This document shows positions 32,888-41,699 of a stretch of DNA of 64,000 bases, piece by piece. A program made the position numbers and the translations under genes. Source of the DNA: CAG-390 sp964590755 (GTDB lineage: Bacteria; Bacillota; Clostridia; Oscillospirales; CAG-272); contig CAZPYK010000003.1 of NCBI GenBank assembly GCA_964590755.1, forward strand, positions 4,178-68,177, written 5' to 3'. The first letter of the stretch is position 1. Every line of letters begins with the position of its first letter. The notes below the pieces were generated by a model. The model had not been told where the DNA came from, did no database searches, and saw only the letters and a program-made list of their open reading frames with translations.

Positions 32888-35800
32888 ATGCTGTATTCAA
32901 AAAAATCTTCAAAGGAACTTTCGGCAGAGCTTTTTGCGTCTCCGACCTCGGAATATCGCGGTGCGCCGTTTTGGGCGTGGAACTGCCGACTTGAAAGGGA
33001 CGAGCTCTTGCGCCAGACAGAAATATTGAAGGAGATGGGCTTTGGCGGGTATCACATGCATGTGCGCTCCGGAATGGCGACCGAATATTTGGGTCGAGAG
33101 TTTATGGGTCATATTCGCGCATGCGTGGATAAGGCGCGCGATCAAAAAATGCTTGCGTGGCTTTACGACGAGGATCGCTGGCCCTCCGGCTTTGCGGGCG
33201 GGCTGGTTACAAAGGATGAAAAATATCGCATAAGATATCTGCTTTTTACGCCTTTTTCATATGAGGAGGTCGGGGGCAAGATACGCTACGGTAACGAGCA
33301 GGCTACGGCGCTTCGCAGCGGCAATGGGCGGTTGCTTGCGCGTTATTCGGTAACTCTCGACAAGCGCGGCTGTCTTGCGGCGTATCGCAGGCTTGCCGAT
33401 GGTGAAAAGCCTGACGTTGGCGGAAGGAGCTTTTATGCTTATCTTGAAATGCCGCACACTTCCGCGCGATATAACGGCTACACATATGTCAACACTATGG
33501 ATCGTAAGGCGATCGAACGCTTTATCGAGGTCACCCACGAGGCGTATCTGCGTGAGGTCGGAGATGAGTTCGGAAGGACCGTGCCTGCCATATTTACCGA
33601 CGAGCCGCAGTTCACGCATAAGCAAACCTTGAGTTCTGCCGATTCTCTTGAGGATGTGGCGCTTCCGTGGACCGATGATCTTGAGGATACCTATCGAAGC
33701 GCGTACGGCGTCTCGTTGCTTGACAGCCTTCCCGAGCTTATATGGGAGCTTCCGGAAGGAGTATCAACGATCAGATATCATTATCACGATCACGCCTGCG
33801 AGCGTTTTGCAACTGCGTTTGCCGACACTCTCGGATCGTGGTGCGATGCTCACGGTATAGCTCTTACCGGACACATGATGAAAGAGCCGACTCTCGGCAC
33901 GCAGACCTTTGCCGTCGGCGAGGCGATGCGCTCGCTGCGCGCTTTTGCGCTTCCCGGCATCGATATGCTTGCCAACAGGCATGAATATACGACCGTAAAG
34001 CAGGCGGCGTCTGTCGCGCATCAATACGGTCGAGAGGGAGTGCTCAGCGAGCTTTACGGTGTGACGGATTGGGATTTTGATTTTCGCGGGTACAAGCTTC
34101 AAGGAGATTGGCAGGCAGCTCTCGGTGTTACCGTGCGGGTGCCGCATCTTTCGTGGGTATCCATGGAAGGAGAAGCGAAACGTGATTACCCCGCTTCCAT
34201 TAACTATCAATCCCCGTGGTACCGTAAGTATCCTTTGGTAGAGAATCATTTTGCGCGTCTCAAAACCGCGCTCACGCGCGGCAAAGCGGAAATAAGAGTG
34301 GGAGTCATTCATCCCATAGAATCCTATTGGCTGCATTGGGGGCCTGCGGAACAGACCGCGCTCGTGCGCAGCACGCTGGATTCTCAATTTGCAAATGTCA
34401 CGGAATGGCTGCTTTTCGGTTCTGTGGATTTCGATTTCATCTCCGAATCGCTGTTGCCGTCGCTTTGCCCTAACGGTGGTGCTCCGTTAAAGGTGGGCAG
34501 CATGGAATATGATGTCATTATAGTTCCGGGCTGCGAAACGCTTCGCCGCACCACCTGCGAACGTCTTGAGGCGTTCCGCGCAAACGGCGGAAGGCTGATA
34601 TTCTTGGGCAGTGCTCCGAAATACTTGGATGCCGTGGCTTCCGACAGGCCGAAAGCATTGTTCGAAATATCTGAGCAGATCGGCTTTTCGCGCGGTGAGC
34701 TGTTGTCCGCGCTTGACTCGGAGCGGATTGCGGATATAAGGCAAGCAAACGGAGAGCTCACGACCGAGCTGGTCCATCAGCTTCGTCGCGACGGTAACGG
34801 TCGATGGCTGTTTATTGCACGAGGTAAGGATCCTTCAAATAAGGATATATCGAAAAAACGGAAGATAAAGGTCACTGTTCGCGGAATTTGGCGTGCGAGA
34901 CTTTACGATACGATGAGCGGCGGTATACTGCCGACGGCTTTTCGACATGTCGACGGCAACACCGTAATGAATTATGAGCTTTGGATGCATGACAGTCTGC
35001 TTATAAGGTTGGATCCCTGCGCGGAGGCGGACGAATATCTGCCGATGCCGTCGAAAAAAACGGCGCAAGCTTGTATAAAGCTTCCTTGCCGTGTGCCCTT
35101 TAAGCTTTGCGAGCCGAATGTATTGCTGCTTGACAAAGCCGAGCTTTCATTTGACGGCAGCGCGTTTGAACCGGAAGAGGAGCTTTTGCGCGCGGACACG
35201 CGGCTTCGCAAACGGCTGGGGTGGGAGCCGTGGGGCGGAAGCTCAAATCAGCCGTGGTGTATTCCGGCAGAGGAACCGACGCATAGAGTGAGACTCAGAT
35301 TCACAATAGAAAGCAAGATCGCGGTAAGCGGTGTGCACCTTGCGCTTGAATGTGCCGAAAGCACCGAGATCACCTTGAACGGTGTGCATGTTCCGTCGAA
35401 TGTTGATGGCTTTTACGTTGATCGCGCGATCAAAACTGTGCCGCTGCCAGATATCCCCGCGGGAGCATCCGTGCTTGAGCTTGCGTCTCCGTTCGGCAGG
35501 CGCACGGCAATAGAATGGTGCTATCTGCTCGGAAGTTTTGGCGTTGAACTGCACGGTGCATACAGATGTATCACCGAAATGCCGAAGCTGCTTGCATGGG
35601 ATACGATAACGACGCAAGGTATGCCGTTCTACGGCGGCAAGCTTGATTATCTTGCGGAGATCGACACTCACGGAGGAGATGTGAGCCTGCGCTTGCCTCA
35701 ATATCGCGCGGCGGTATATGAGTGCTCACTTGATGACGGCGAGCCGACAGTGGGCGCGTTTGCACCATATGAAGTGACATGGCGCGACGTTCCTGCCGGT

Positions 35801-35992
35801 AAGCACCGCATTAATATCGCGCTTTATATATCACGCGCCAATGCTTTCGGACATCTGCACTGCGCCGACCGCAAGCTTTCGTATGCCGCTCCGGGTGCGT
35901 GGAGAACCTCGGGCGACGCGTGGTGCGATGAATACCGAGTGCTTGATGAGGGCTTGCTTGTCGCTCCGGTGATATGTGAGTCTGAAAAGTAA
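32888..35992 (+). CDS. GH106-type alpha-L-rhamnosidase-like glycoside hydrolase
   Basis: A 1034-residue protein. The N-terminal part has the family's opening EYRGAPFWAWNCRLERDELL and MGFGGYHMHVRSGMATEYLG, then AWLYDEDRWPSGFAGG and PAIFTDEPQFTH, where Glu/Asp residues of a (beta/alpha)8 barrel are expected. The C-terminal ~200 residues form beta-rich, galactose-binding-like modules (ALECAESTEITLNGVHV, IPAGASVLELASPFGRR). There is no signal peptide, so it should act inside the cell on imported rhamnosides. The neighbouring rhaA supports rhamnose as the released sugar. AGAAAGGG lies 11 nt before the ATG. Activity on another deoxy sugar remains possible. Confidence 0.82.
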   Translation: MLYSKKSSKELSAELFASPTSEYRGAPFWAWNCRLERDELLRQTEILKEMGFGGYHMHVRSGMATEYLGREFMGHIRACVDKARDQKMLAWLYDEDRWPSGFAGGLVTKDEKYRIRYLLFTPFSYEEVGGKIRYGNEQATALRSGNGRLLARYSVTLDKRGCLAAYRRLADGEKPDVGGRSFYAYLEMPHTSARYNGYTYVNTMDRKAIERFIEVTHEAYLREVGDEFGRTVPAIFTDEPQFTHKQTLSSADSLEDVALPWTDDLEDTYRSAYGVSLLDSLPELIWELPEGVSTIRYHYHDHACERFATAFADTLGSWCDAHGIALTGHMMKEPTLGTQTFAVGEAMRSLRAFALPGIDMLANRHEYTTVKQAASVAHQYGREGVLSELYGVTDWDFDFRGYKLQGDWQAALGVTVRVPHLSWVSMEGEAKRDYPASINYQSPWYRKYPLVENHFARLKTALTRGKAEIRVGVIHPIESYWLHWGPAEQTALVRSTLDSQFANVTEWLLFGSVDFDFISESLLPSLCPNGGAPLKVGSMEYDVIIVPGCETLRRTTCERLEAFRANGGRLIFLGSAPKYLDAVASDRPKALFEISEQIGFSRGELLSALDSERIADIRQANGELTTELVHQLRRDGNGRWLFIARGKDPSNKDISKKRKIKVTVRGIWRARLYDTMSGGILPTAFRHVDGNTVMNYELWMHDSLLIRLDPCAEADEYLPMPSKKTAQACIKLPCRVPFKLCEPNVLLLDKAELSFDGSAFEPEEELLRADTRLRKRLGWEPWGGSSNQPWCIPAEEPTHRVRLRFTIESKIAVSGVHLALECAESTEITLNGVHVPSNVDGFYVDRAIKTVPLPDIPAGASVLELASPFGRRTAIEWCYLLGSFGVELHGAYRCITEMPKLLAWDTITTQGMPFYGGKLDYLAEIDTHGGDVSLRLPQYRAAVYECSLDDGEPTVGAFAPYEVTWRDVPAGKHRINIALYISRANAFGHLHCADRKLSYAAPGAWRTSGDAWCDEYRVLDEGLLVAPVICESEK

Positions 35993-36048
35993 AGTCGTGT
36001 GCCGCCGCGAAATGCTTATTATTATTTCAGAAAGAGTATTTTGAACTT

Positions 36049-36789
36049 ATGGATCTTATTCGGTTGCTTTTTATAGTTTGTATCGCCTTTGGAGCAAGCT
36101 TTATACAACGTGTTTCCGGCTTTGGGCTCGGCATCTTTGCCATGACCTTTTTGCCGTACATAATGAGCGAATACACCGAGGCAAACGTATTGACCTCCAT
36201 GATCTCGCTTATCATGTCATTTTCGGTCGTTTGCCGTATGTTTGGGCATATACATTGGAAAAATCTGATATGTCCGTTGATAGGCAACTTGGTGCTGACG
36301 CATATAACCGTGAATTTCATGTCGGAATACGGAGATGGCGTACTGCGATTGCTGCTCGGTATAGCACTTGTTCTGCTCAGCATTTATTTTATCAAATTTT
36401 CCGAAAAAGTGCATATCCGTGCCACATGGTATACCGGTCTTATTTGCGGATGTCTTTCGGGGGTGCTGGGAGGGCTGTTTTCGATGGGAGGGCCGCCGAT
36501 AGTTATTTATTATATGGAGTCGGAATCTGATCATGAAGAATATATGGCAACCATTCAAGCATACTTTTTTACGTCCGGAATATATTCCTTGATCGTGAAA
36601 TCAAAATTTATCACGCCGAATGTATTTGCGGGGTTGGCGGTGAGCCTTGTCGGAATCCTTGCGGGGGTATATTTCGGCAAACGCGTTTTTTCGCGTCTTG
36701 ACGGAAAAAAGCTCAAAAAGCTCGTCTATGTATTCATGGCGCTCAGTGGGCTGGCAAATATCGTGACCGCACTTTTGAAGATGCTTTAA
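36049..36789 (+). CDS. TauE/SafE-family membrane transporter
   Basis: A 246-residue protein with about eight hydrophobic segments and the two family hallmarks: an N-terminal FIQRVSGFGLGIFAMTFLP and a mid-protein TGLICGCLSGVLGGLFSMGGPPIVIYY repeat. Members export sulfite, sulfoacetate or related organosulfur anions, but most have unknown substrates. It lies 56 bp after the rhamnosidase on the same strand and may be co-transcribed, though there is no obvious functional link. Its TAA stop lies within the first bases of a MITE-like element. Confidence 0.85.
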   Translation: MDLIRLLFIVCIAFGASFIQRVSGFGLGIFAMTFLPYIMSEYTEANVLTSMISLIMSFSVVCRMFGHIHWKNLICPLIGNLVLTHITVNFMSEYGDGVLRLLLGIALVLLSIYFIKFSEKVHIRATWYTGLICGCLSGVLGGLFSMGGPPIVIYYMESESDHEEYMATIQAYFFTSGIYSLIVKSKFITPNVFAGLAVSLVGILAGVYFGKRVFSRLDGKKLKKLVYVFMALSGLANIVTALLKML

Positions 36790-36965
36790 GGCAACACCGC
36801 ACAATTCTTTTTGCTCAATTGCGCGGTCAGAAAATTCGTCAGATAAAACAAATTTCCGCGCGTGTAGTTCATCCTACGCGAAGGGAATTTGTGAAATATG
36901 ACGGATTTTGTGCAAGCAAGTGAGTAAAAAAGGCGGAAGCCGCGAATTGTGCGGTGTTGCCTTAA
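36786..36965. mobile_element. MITE-like element with 22-bp terminal inverted repeats
   Basis: A 180-bp non-coding unit bounded by TTAAGGCAACACCGCACAATTC (36786-36807) and its exact complement (36944-36965), including TTAA at both outer ends. The interior (for example 36866-36888) shows no protein. TTAA at each edge could be the target or its duplication. A 50-bp right-end copy occurs at 53619-53668. The left end overlaps the stop codon of the TauE/SafE gene. Confidence 0.8.
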
Positions 36966-36974
36966 AAACAATGT

Positions 36975-37010
36975 GGGGCTGCGAAAGGTGTTTGTGCCTT
37001 TCGCAGCCCC
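36975..37010 (-). terminator. Terminator of spo0A
   Basis: Perfect 14-bp stem GGGGCTGCGAAAGG / CCTTTCGCAGCCCC, 8-nt loop. On the minus strand it is followed by ACATTGTTTTT, 10 bp past the spo0A stop. Confidence 0.8.
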
Positions 37011-37019
37011 GCCGGCGGT

Positions 37020-37802
37020 TCAATAAAGCTTGTATTTCAGTCGAAGGTTATCCGCGATCATGGCGATGAATTCCGAATTCGTAGGCTTGCCGCGGTCGTT
37101 TTGAATCGTGTATCCGAAATATGAATTCAGCGTGTCGACATCGCCGCGATCCCATGCGACCTCTATGGCATGCCGTATCGCGCGTTCGACGCGAGAGGTC
37201 GTCGTTTGATATTTCTTCGCTACGGTGGGATAAAGCACCTTGGTGACGGAATTTATAACGTCGCTGTCCTTTACCGTCATCAATATGGCGGTGCGAAGGT
37301 ATTGATAGCCCTTGATATGAGCGGGAACTCCGATCTGGTGGATTATCTTTGTGACCTGCGTTTCTATATCCGGTGTTCCCGAGGAAGCGCCGAGGCGACC
37401 GCTGTCGGCTTGATCTTCATGTGCGCGCAGGATGCTTTTAATGTGATCGGCGAGGCTTTTGCAGTCTATCGGCTTCAAAAGGCACAGAGAGGCACCGGAG
37501 TTCATTGCTTCTGTAAAAATGCTTTGTGCCGGCACTGCCGAAGTTATCACAAAAGCGGGAGGTGCATCCGGCGCAAGCTCAAGACTTCGTGTGCTGCGCA
37601 GCACTCCGATGCCGTCAAGCTTTGAAAGCCATATGTCGATTATCGCCATATGCGGATGTATCTTTGCTATCAGTTCTAACGCTTCCTCGCCGTTCGATGC
37701 TTCGAACACGGTGCCCAGGCCGGAGGCGCGCAAGCCCTCCGACATTTGCATACGTTCGTTTTGATCGGCGCATGCGATAAGTATCCTTGTTTTATTATCC
37801 AT
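37020..37802 (-). CDS. spo0A: Stage 0 sporulation protein A
   Basis: The 260-residue master regulator of sporulation. An N-terminal receiver with phospho-acceptor Asp56 (MAIIDIWLSKLDG) is joined to the Spo0A-specific C-terminal DNA-binding domain (TKIIHQIGVPAHIKGYQYLR, SRVERAIRHAIEVAWDRGD, NSEFIAMIADNLRL). Two deviations are visible: the metal-binding acidic pair usually written ADDN reads ADQN, so one carboxylate is replaced by glutamine, and the loop after Asp56 reads WLSK instead of the common M-P. The ATG at 37802 has AAAGGA 12 nt upstream; an in-frame ATG at 37814 abuts that site. No spoIVB precedes it here, unlike in Bacillus. Confidence 0.95.
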   Translation of the reverse strand: MDNKTRILIACADQNERMQMSEGLRASGLGTVFEASNGEEALELIAKIHPHMAIIDIWLSKLDGIGVLRSTRSLELAPDAPPAFVITSAVPAQSIFTEAMNSGASLCLLKPIDCKSLADHIKSILRAHEDQADSGRLGASSGTPDIETQVTKIIHQIGVPAHIKGYQYLRTAILMTVKDSDVINSVTKVLYPTVAKKYQTTTSRVERAIRHAIEVAWDRGDVDTLNSYFGYTIQNDRGKPTNSEFIAMIADNLRLKYKLY

Positions 37803-37898
37803 TGTTATGACCATTCCTTTCTCGATGGGCCGTCGAGCTCGAAGAATGTGACCTTCAAGCCGCCGTGCCGTCATTATTTGTTTGGATCTGACAATATT

Positions 37899-37927
37899 AT
37901 TATACCAAATTCTACCAATAATTGCAA
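37899..37927 (-). promoter_or_regulatory. Predicted promoter of spo0A
   Basis: On the minus strand TTGCAA (37927-37922), 17-bp spacer, TATAAT (37904-37899). The 389-bp gap 37803-38191 contains this promoter and the divergent yqhQ promoter; I see no exact TGTCGAA 0A box. Confidence 0.65.
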
Positions 37928-38123
37928 TATCTATTATAAAAAATATTTCACAAAAATAATGGGCGAATATTGTAAGAAATTACCAACCGAGTCGCGCAAA
38001 AACACAAAATATGCTGTTGCGGCGCGAATGCGCTCACAATATGTAGTGGTGTTTTGCAGAGTGTCATTTTCCGTCGAGATGCGCGGACGAGGCATAATAA
38101 ACATCGAATACTTTAATCATTCA

Positions 38124-38151
38124 TTGATTATTCACATTGTTGGATTATAAT
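38124..38151 (+). promoter_or_regulatory. Predicted promoter of yqhQ
   Basis: TTGATT (38124-38129), 16-bp spacer, TATAAT (38146-38151), 40 bp before the start codon. Confidence 0.6.
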
Positions 38152-38191
38152 ATATTATTGAAGTGTATGCAATTGAAAGGAACGTCTGTAT

Positions 38192-39247
38192 ATGTCAAGC
38201 AAAAACGACGCAAGGGCTGCCGCTGCCATAAAGACTTCGATAGGCGGGCAAGCTCTGATAGAGGGCATTATGATGCACGGCCCGAAAAATACTGCCATGG
38301 CTGTCAGAAGACCAGATGGCAGTATCTGTCTTGAGGAGTGGGAGAACGCGCAAAACAATAGGCCTAAGATCACAAAGCTGCCCGTGATACGCGGTGTGTT
38401 CAATTTTATCGATTCCATGATAATGGGATATAAGTCGCTTATGAGATCTGCGGAGATATCGGGGTTTGACGATGTCGCAAATGATTCCGCCGAGAGCTCA
38501 TCCGAAGACTACGATAACAACAATAATGAAGGCTCAGAGAAAAAAAGCTCCGAAAAGAGCGGCAGTTCGGGCGGGATAGGCGAGGGAACGATGGCAGTGC
38601 TGATGACGGTCGCCACCGTGCTCGGCGTTGCTTTGGCGCTGGTGCTTTTTAAGGTCATACCCGAGACGCTTTATGAGCTTCTGACGCGTCTTGTTCCGTC
38701 GTTGAACGGAGCGGGGTATTGGTGTTCGCTGGCAAGGGCGGCATTTACCGGTGTGCTCAAGATCATTATTTTGGTGCTTTACATGGCACTGATATCGCTC
38801 ATGAAGGATATCAAGCGCACTTTTATGTATCACGGTGCCGAACATAAGACGATCTTTTGTTACGAGCACGGTCTGGAGCTTACCGTTGAAAACGTGCGCA
38901 TGCAAAAGCGCTTTCACCCGCGCTGCGGCACATCTTTTCTGATATTGATGCTGTTGATATCGATAGTTGTCACGATGTTTATACCTTCCCGCCTCGTAGA
39001 CAATCGCGTCTTGAACGTTTTGCTTCGCACGGGTATCGGAATACTTCTTTTGCCCGTTATAATGGGGATAGGATATGAGCTTTTGAAACTTGCCGGGCGT
39101 CATGACAATGTTTTTACCCGAATAATGTCCGCTCCCGGTGTATGGCTTCAGCATATCACGACTCGCGAGCCGGATGACAGCATGATCGAATGTGCCATAG
39201 AGGCTGTAAAAAAGGTCATTCCCGATGACGGGAGTGACAAGTGGTGA
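38192..39247 (+). CDS. yqhQ: DUF1385 membrane protein YqhQ
   Basis: A 351-residue membrane protein. The DUF1385 signature GGQALIEGIMMHGPKNTAMA opens the protein. Mid-protein membrane segments (about residues 130-160 and 180-210) are followed by YHGAEHKTIFCYEHG and FHPRCGTSFLILM, whose His/Cys residues could bind a metal. A Ser/Glu/Asn-rich linker (about residues 95-128) is less conserved. Function is unknown; the gene is widespread in Firmicutes. AAAGGA lies about 12 nt before the ATG. Here it stands alone, with its own promoter and terminator. Confidence 0.92.
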   Translation: MSSKNDARAAAAIKTSIGGQALIEGIMMHGPKNTAMAVRRPDGSICLEEWENAQNNRPKITKLPVIRGVFNFIDSMIMGYKSLMRSAEISGFDDVANDSAESSSEDYDNNNNEGSEKKSSEKSGSSGGIGEGTMAVLMTVATVLGVALALVLFKVIPETLYELLTRLVPSLNGAGYWCSLARAAFTGVLKIIILVLYMALISLMKDIKRTFMYHGAEHKTIFCYEHGLELTVENVRMQKRFHPRCGTSFLILMLLISIVVTMFIPSRLVDNRVLNVLLRTGIGILLLPVIMGIGYELLKLAGRHDNVFTRIMSAPGVWLQHITTREPDDSMIECAIEAVKKVIPDDGSDKW

Positions 39248-39278
39248 TCTCCGTATTGGTTTGAGATAATATGCGGCG

Positions 39279-39315
39279 AGGGCTGTCTCACTAATGTGAG
39301 ACAGCCCTGTTTTTA
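39279..39315 (+). terminator. Terminator after yqhQ
   Basis: 13-bp stem AGGGCTGTCTCAC / GTGAGACAGCCCT, 4-nt loop TAAT, then GTTTTTA. It may also serve the convergent radical SAM gene. The stem is shared with hairpins at 13618 and 24986. Confidence 0.85.
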
Positions 39316-39336
39316 TTGTCATGGTCCGAGAGGATC

Positions 39337-40323
39337 TTATGAAGGTCTATGAGATCGAGATGGCTCATACAGCCTTCCCTGGTATGTGTTTTCGGAATAC
39401 ATGAGCTTGTCTATATCATTTATCACGGCGGTCTTTTGGCGGCTCCATTGCGGAGCTATCAAGTTCTCGGACAGTCCGTCTCCGGTCAAACGAGCCACGA
39501 TCGTGTCGGGCGGCAGAAGTTCAAGCGCCGACACGATCAATGATACATAGTGCTCCCGAGTCAGCGGAATATATTGTCCCGCGGCGTATATTCTTGAAAG
39601 TTCGGTATCCTTCAGTACATGCAGCAGGTGAAGCTTGACCATGTCAGGTCGCAGTGCCGCCGCGTCGCGAACCGTTTGCAGCATCATTTCATCCGTCTCG
39701 CCCGGCAGTCCGAGTATAAGGTGTATGCAGACCATTGCCCGCGGACACATCCGACGCAAACGTGCATATCCGTCGCAAAATGTCGCAAAATCATGACCGC
39801 GGTTTATCAACGCGGCGGTGGCATCGTTTGAGCTTTGCAGACCGAGCTCAACGGTGAGGTCGGTCCTTTGCGAGATGTCGGCAAGCAGAGCGCAGATATC
39901 ATCGCCAAGGCAATCGGCGCGCGTTGCTATGTCCAACCCGATCGCATTTTGAAATCTTATCGCGGACATGTACAGCGCTTCAAGTGTGCCGACATCCGCA
40001 TATGTGTTCGTGTGTGCTTGAAAGTACGGCACACATCTGCTTACATCCCATTTCTTTGCCAACGCGAGCCTGCCGAGTTCGTATTGCCGTTCGATCGCTT
40101 TCTCGTTCGGTATGCTGTCACCGCTGCCGCTCGGGGAGCAATATATACATCCGCCGACGGCGCAGGTGCCGTCAATGTTCGGGCAGGTAAATCCCGCGTC
40201 AAGCGGTATCTTGACGACCCTGCCGCCGTATTTTTGTCGGCAATAATATTCAAACGTAAAGTACCTTTTATTGCTGTCGCTGTATTTATACGGATTTGTC
40301 AAACGCTGAGGTGTGTGTTTCAT
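39337..40323 (-). CDS. TIGR01212-family radical SAM protein (YtqA-like)
   Basis: A 328-residue radical SAM enzyme. The cluster region DAGFTCPNIDGTCAVGGCIY carries the family's spaced cysteines (C-x10-C-x2-C after a glycine turn), followed by CSPSGSGDS. Other family segments are KYFQAHTNTYADV, GLDIATRADCLGDD, VELGLQSSNDATA and HLILGLPGETDEMM. The family is related to the Elp3/MiaB-type fold; its substrate is unknown, and an RNA target has been suggested for relatives. It lies after the aminotransferase on the same strand (50-bp gap), but a functional link is not evident. Confidence 0.88.
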   Translation of the reverse strand: MKHTPQRLTNPYKYSDSNKRYFTFEYYCRQKYGGRVVKIPLDAGFTCPNIDGTCAVGGCIYCSPSGSGDSIPNEKAIERQYELGRLALAKKWDVSRCVPYFQAHTNTYADVGTLEALYMSAIRFQNAIGLDIATRADCLGDDICALLADISQRTDLTVELGLQSSNDATAALINRGHDFATFCDGYARLRRMCPRAMVCIHLILGLPGETDEMMLQTVRDAAALRPDMVKLHLLHVLKDTELSRIYAAGQYIPLTREHYVSLIVSALELLPPDTIVARLTGDGLSENLIAPQWSRQKTAVINDIDKLMYSENTYQGRLYEPSRSHRPS

Positions 40324-40372
40324 GTTTTTAAAATGTCGGCTGCCGTTGCATGTGAAACGACAGCCGTAATTT

Positions 40373-41659
40373 TTATTGGCGCTCGGAGAGCAGCTTTTCT
40401 ATGGCTGTGATCTTTACACAGCAGGTGAGAACGTTCATGGCGCATCGCAGCTCATCGTCCGACGGGTAGGTCGGCGCGAGTCTGATGTTGGCATCATGAA
40501 GATCGTTTCCGTAAGGATATGTGGCTCCCGCCTTGGTAAGCTTGACACCGGCATCCAGGCACATGTTATATGTGCGTTTTGCGCAGCCGTCAAGCGTGTA
40601 GAGGCTGATAAAATATCCGCCCTTCGGACGAGTCCAACGAGCCGCGCCTGTGCCGCCCAACTCCCGCTCAAGCGCATCCAACGTTATTTCGAATTTGGGA
40701 CGGATCAAGTCGGCGAGCACGCGCATGTGAGAGCGGATATTCTCTGCGGTGCCGAAATATTTTACATGCCGTATCTGATTTATTTTATCAAATCCGATCG
40801 TCTGCACCCCGAGTATCGGCTTTATTTGTGCGAGATTTCTGTCCGAGGCGGCAAATATCGCCACTCCAGAGCCGGGAAAGGATATTTTGGAGGTCGAGGC
40901 AAAATAAAACACATAGTCCTCGGTGCCTTGCTTTTCGCATTCCGTGAAGATGTCGAGCAGTGTGTCGGCATCCTCGTAAAGATCGTGCACGGCGTATGCG
41001 TTATCCCAAAAGATGCGAAAATCCGGCGCGGCGGGCTTGAGTGCCGCGAAGCGGCGTACGGTATCATCCGAATAGGTGATCCCGTCCGGATTCGAATATT
41101 TCGGGCAGCACCACACGCCCTTGATCTGAGGGTCGGCGGAGACAAGAGCTTCCACGGCGTCCATGTCGGGGCCGGTGGGAGTCATTGCGACGGTTATCAT
41201 CTCGATGCCGAGCGATTGACATATCGCAAAGTGCCGATCGTATCCGGGGGAAGGGCAAACGAATTTGATCTTGCCCTGTTTGACCCACGGTACATCGGTG
41301 CCCGCAACGCCGTACAGCATTGCGCGAGCCACGGTGTCGTACATCAAATTGAGAGATGAGTTGCCGCAAACGATGATGTTCTTTTCCGGTATGGACAAAA
41401 GATCGGAAAAAAGCTTTTTTGCTTCGGGAACGCCCTCAAGCAACCCGTAATTGCGGTAGTCAAAGCCGTCGGAAGAGCGGCAATCTTCGGTTTTTGAGAT
41501 GCAATCAAGCATGCCAGTGAGCAGATCCAACTGCGCCTTGCCCGGCTTTCCGCGTGAGAGGTCCAAGTTATAGCCCTTGGAGCGATATCCCGCGTATTCT
41601 CTTTGCAGTTCGGAATATATTCGGAGAAGTTCGGGATCCGTCATCTCGGAGTATTTCAT
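40373..41659 (-). CDS. Class Ic PLP-dependent aminotransferase (aspartate aminotransferase-like)
   Basis: A 428-residue aminotransferase. The opening LNLDLSRGKPGKAQLDL-like stretch, FDYRNYGLLEGVPEAKKLFS, the PLP-binding region CPKYSNPDGITYSD and FWDNAYAVHDLY, and the Schiff-base lysine in FASTSKISFPGSG fit the PF12897-type family. That family is thought to make aspartate or glutamate by transamination. The frame extends 28 codons upstream into the asnS stop region; the ATG at 41659 with AGAAAGG upstream is preferred. It is 40 bp downstream of asnS on the same strand, which suggests aspartate supply linked to asparagine use (inference). Confidence 0.88.
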   Translation of the reverse strand: MKYSEMTDPELLRIYSELQREYAGYRSKGYNLDLSRGKPGKAQLDLLTGMLDCISKTEDCRSSDGFDYRNYGLLEGVPEAKKLFSDLLSIPEKNIIVCGNSSLNLMYDTVARAMLYGVAGTDVPWVKQGKIKFVCPSPGYDRHFAICQSLGIEMITVAMTPTGPDMDAVEALVSADPQIKGVWCCPKYSNPDGITYSDDTVRRFAALKPAAPDFRIFWDNAYAVHDLYEDADTLLDIFTECEKQGTEDYVFYFASTSKISFPGSGVAIFAASDRNLAQIKPILGVQTIGFDKINQIRHVKYFGTAENIRSHMRVLADLIRPKFEITLDALERELGGTGAARWTRPKGGYFISLYTLDGCAKRTYNMCLDAGVKLTKAGATYPYGNDLHDANIRLAPTYPSDDELRCAMNVLTCCVKITAIEKLLSERQ

Positions 41660-41699
41660 TATATGAACAGACCTTTCTGGTGTGGTATGGGCGAGCGTA

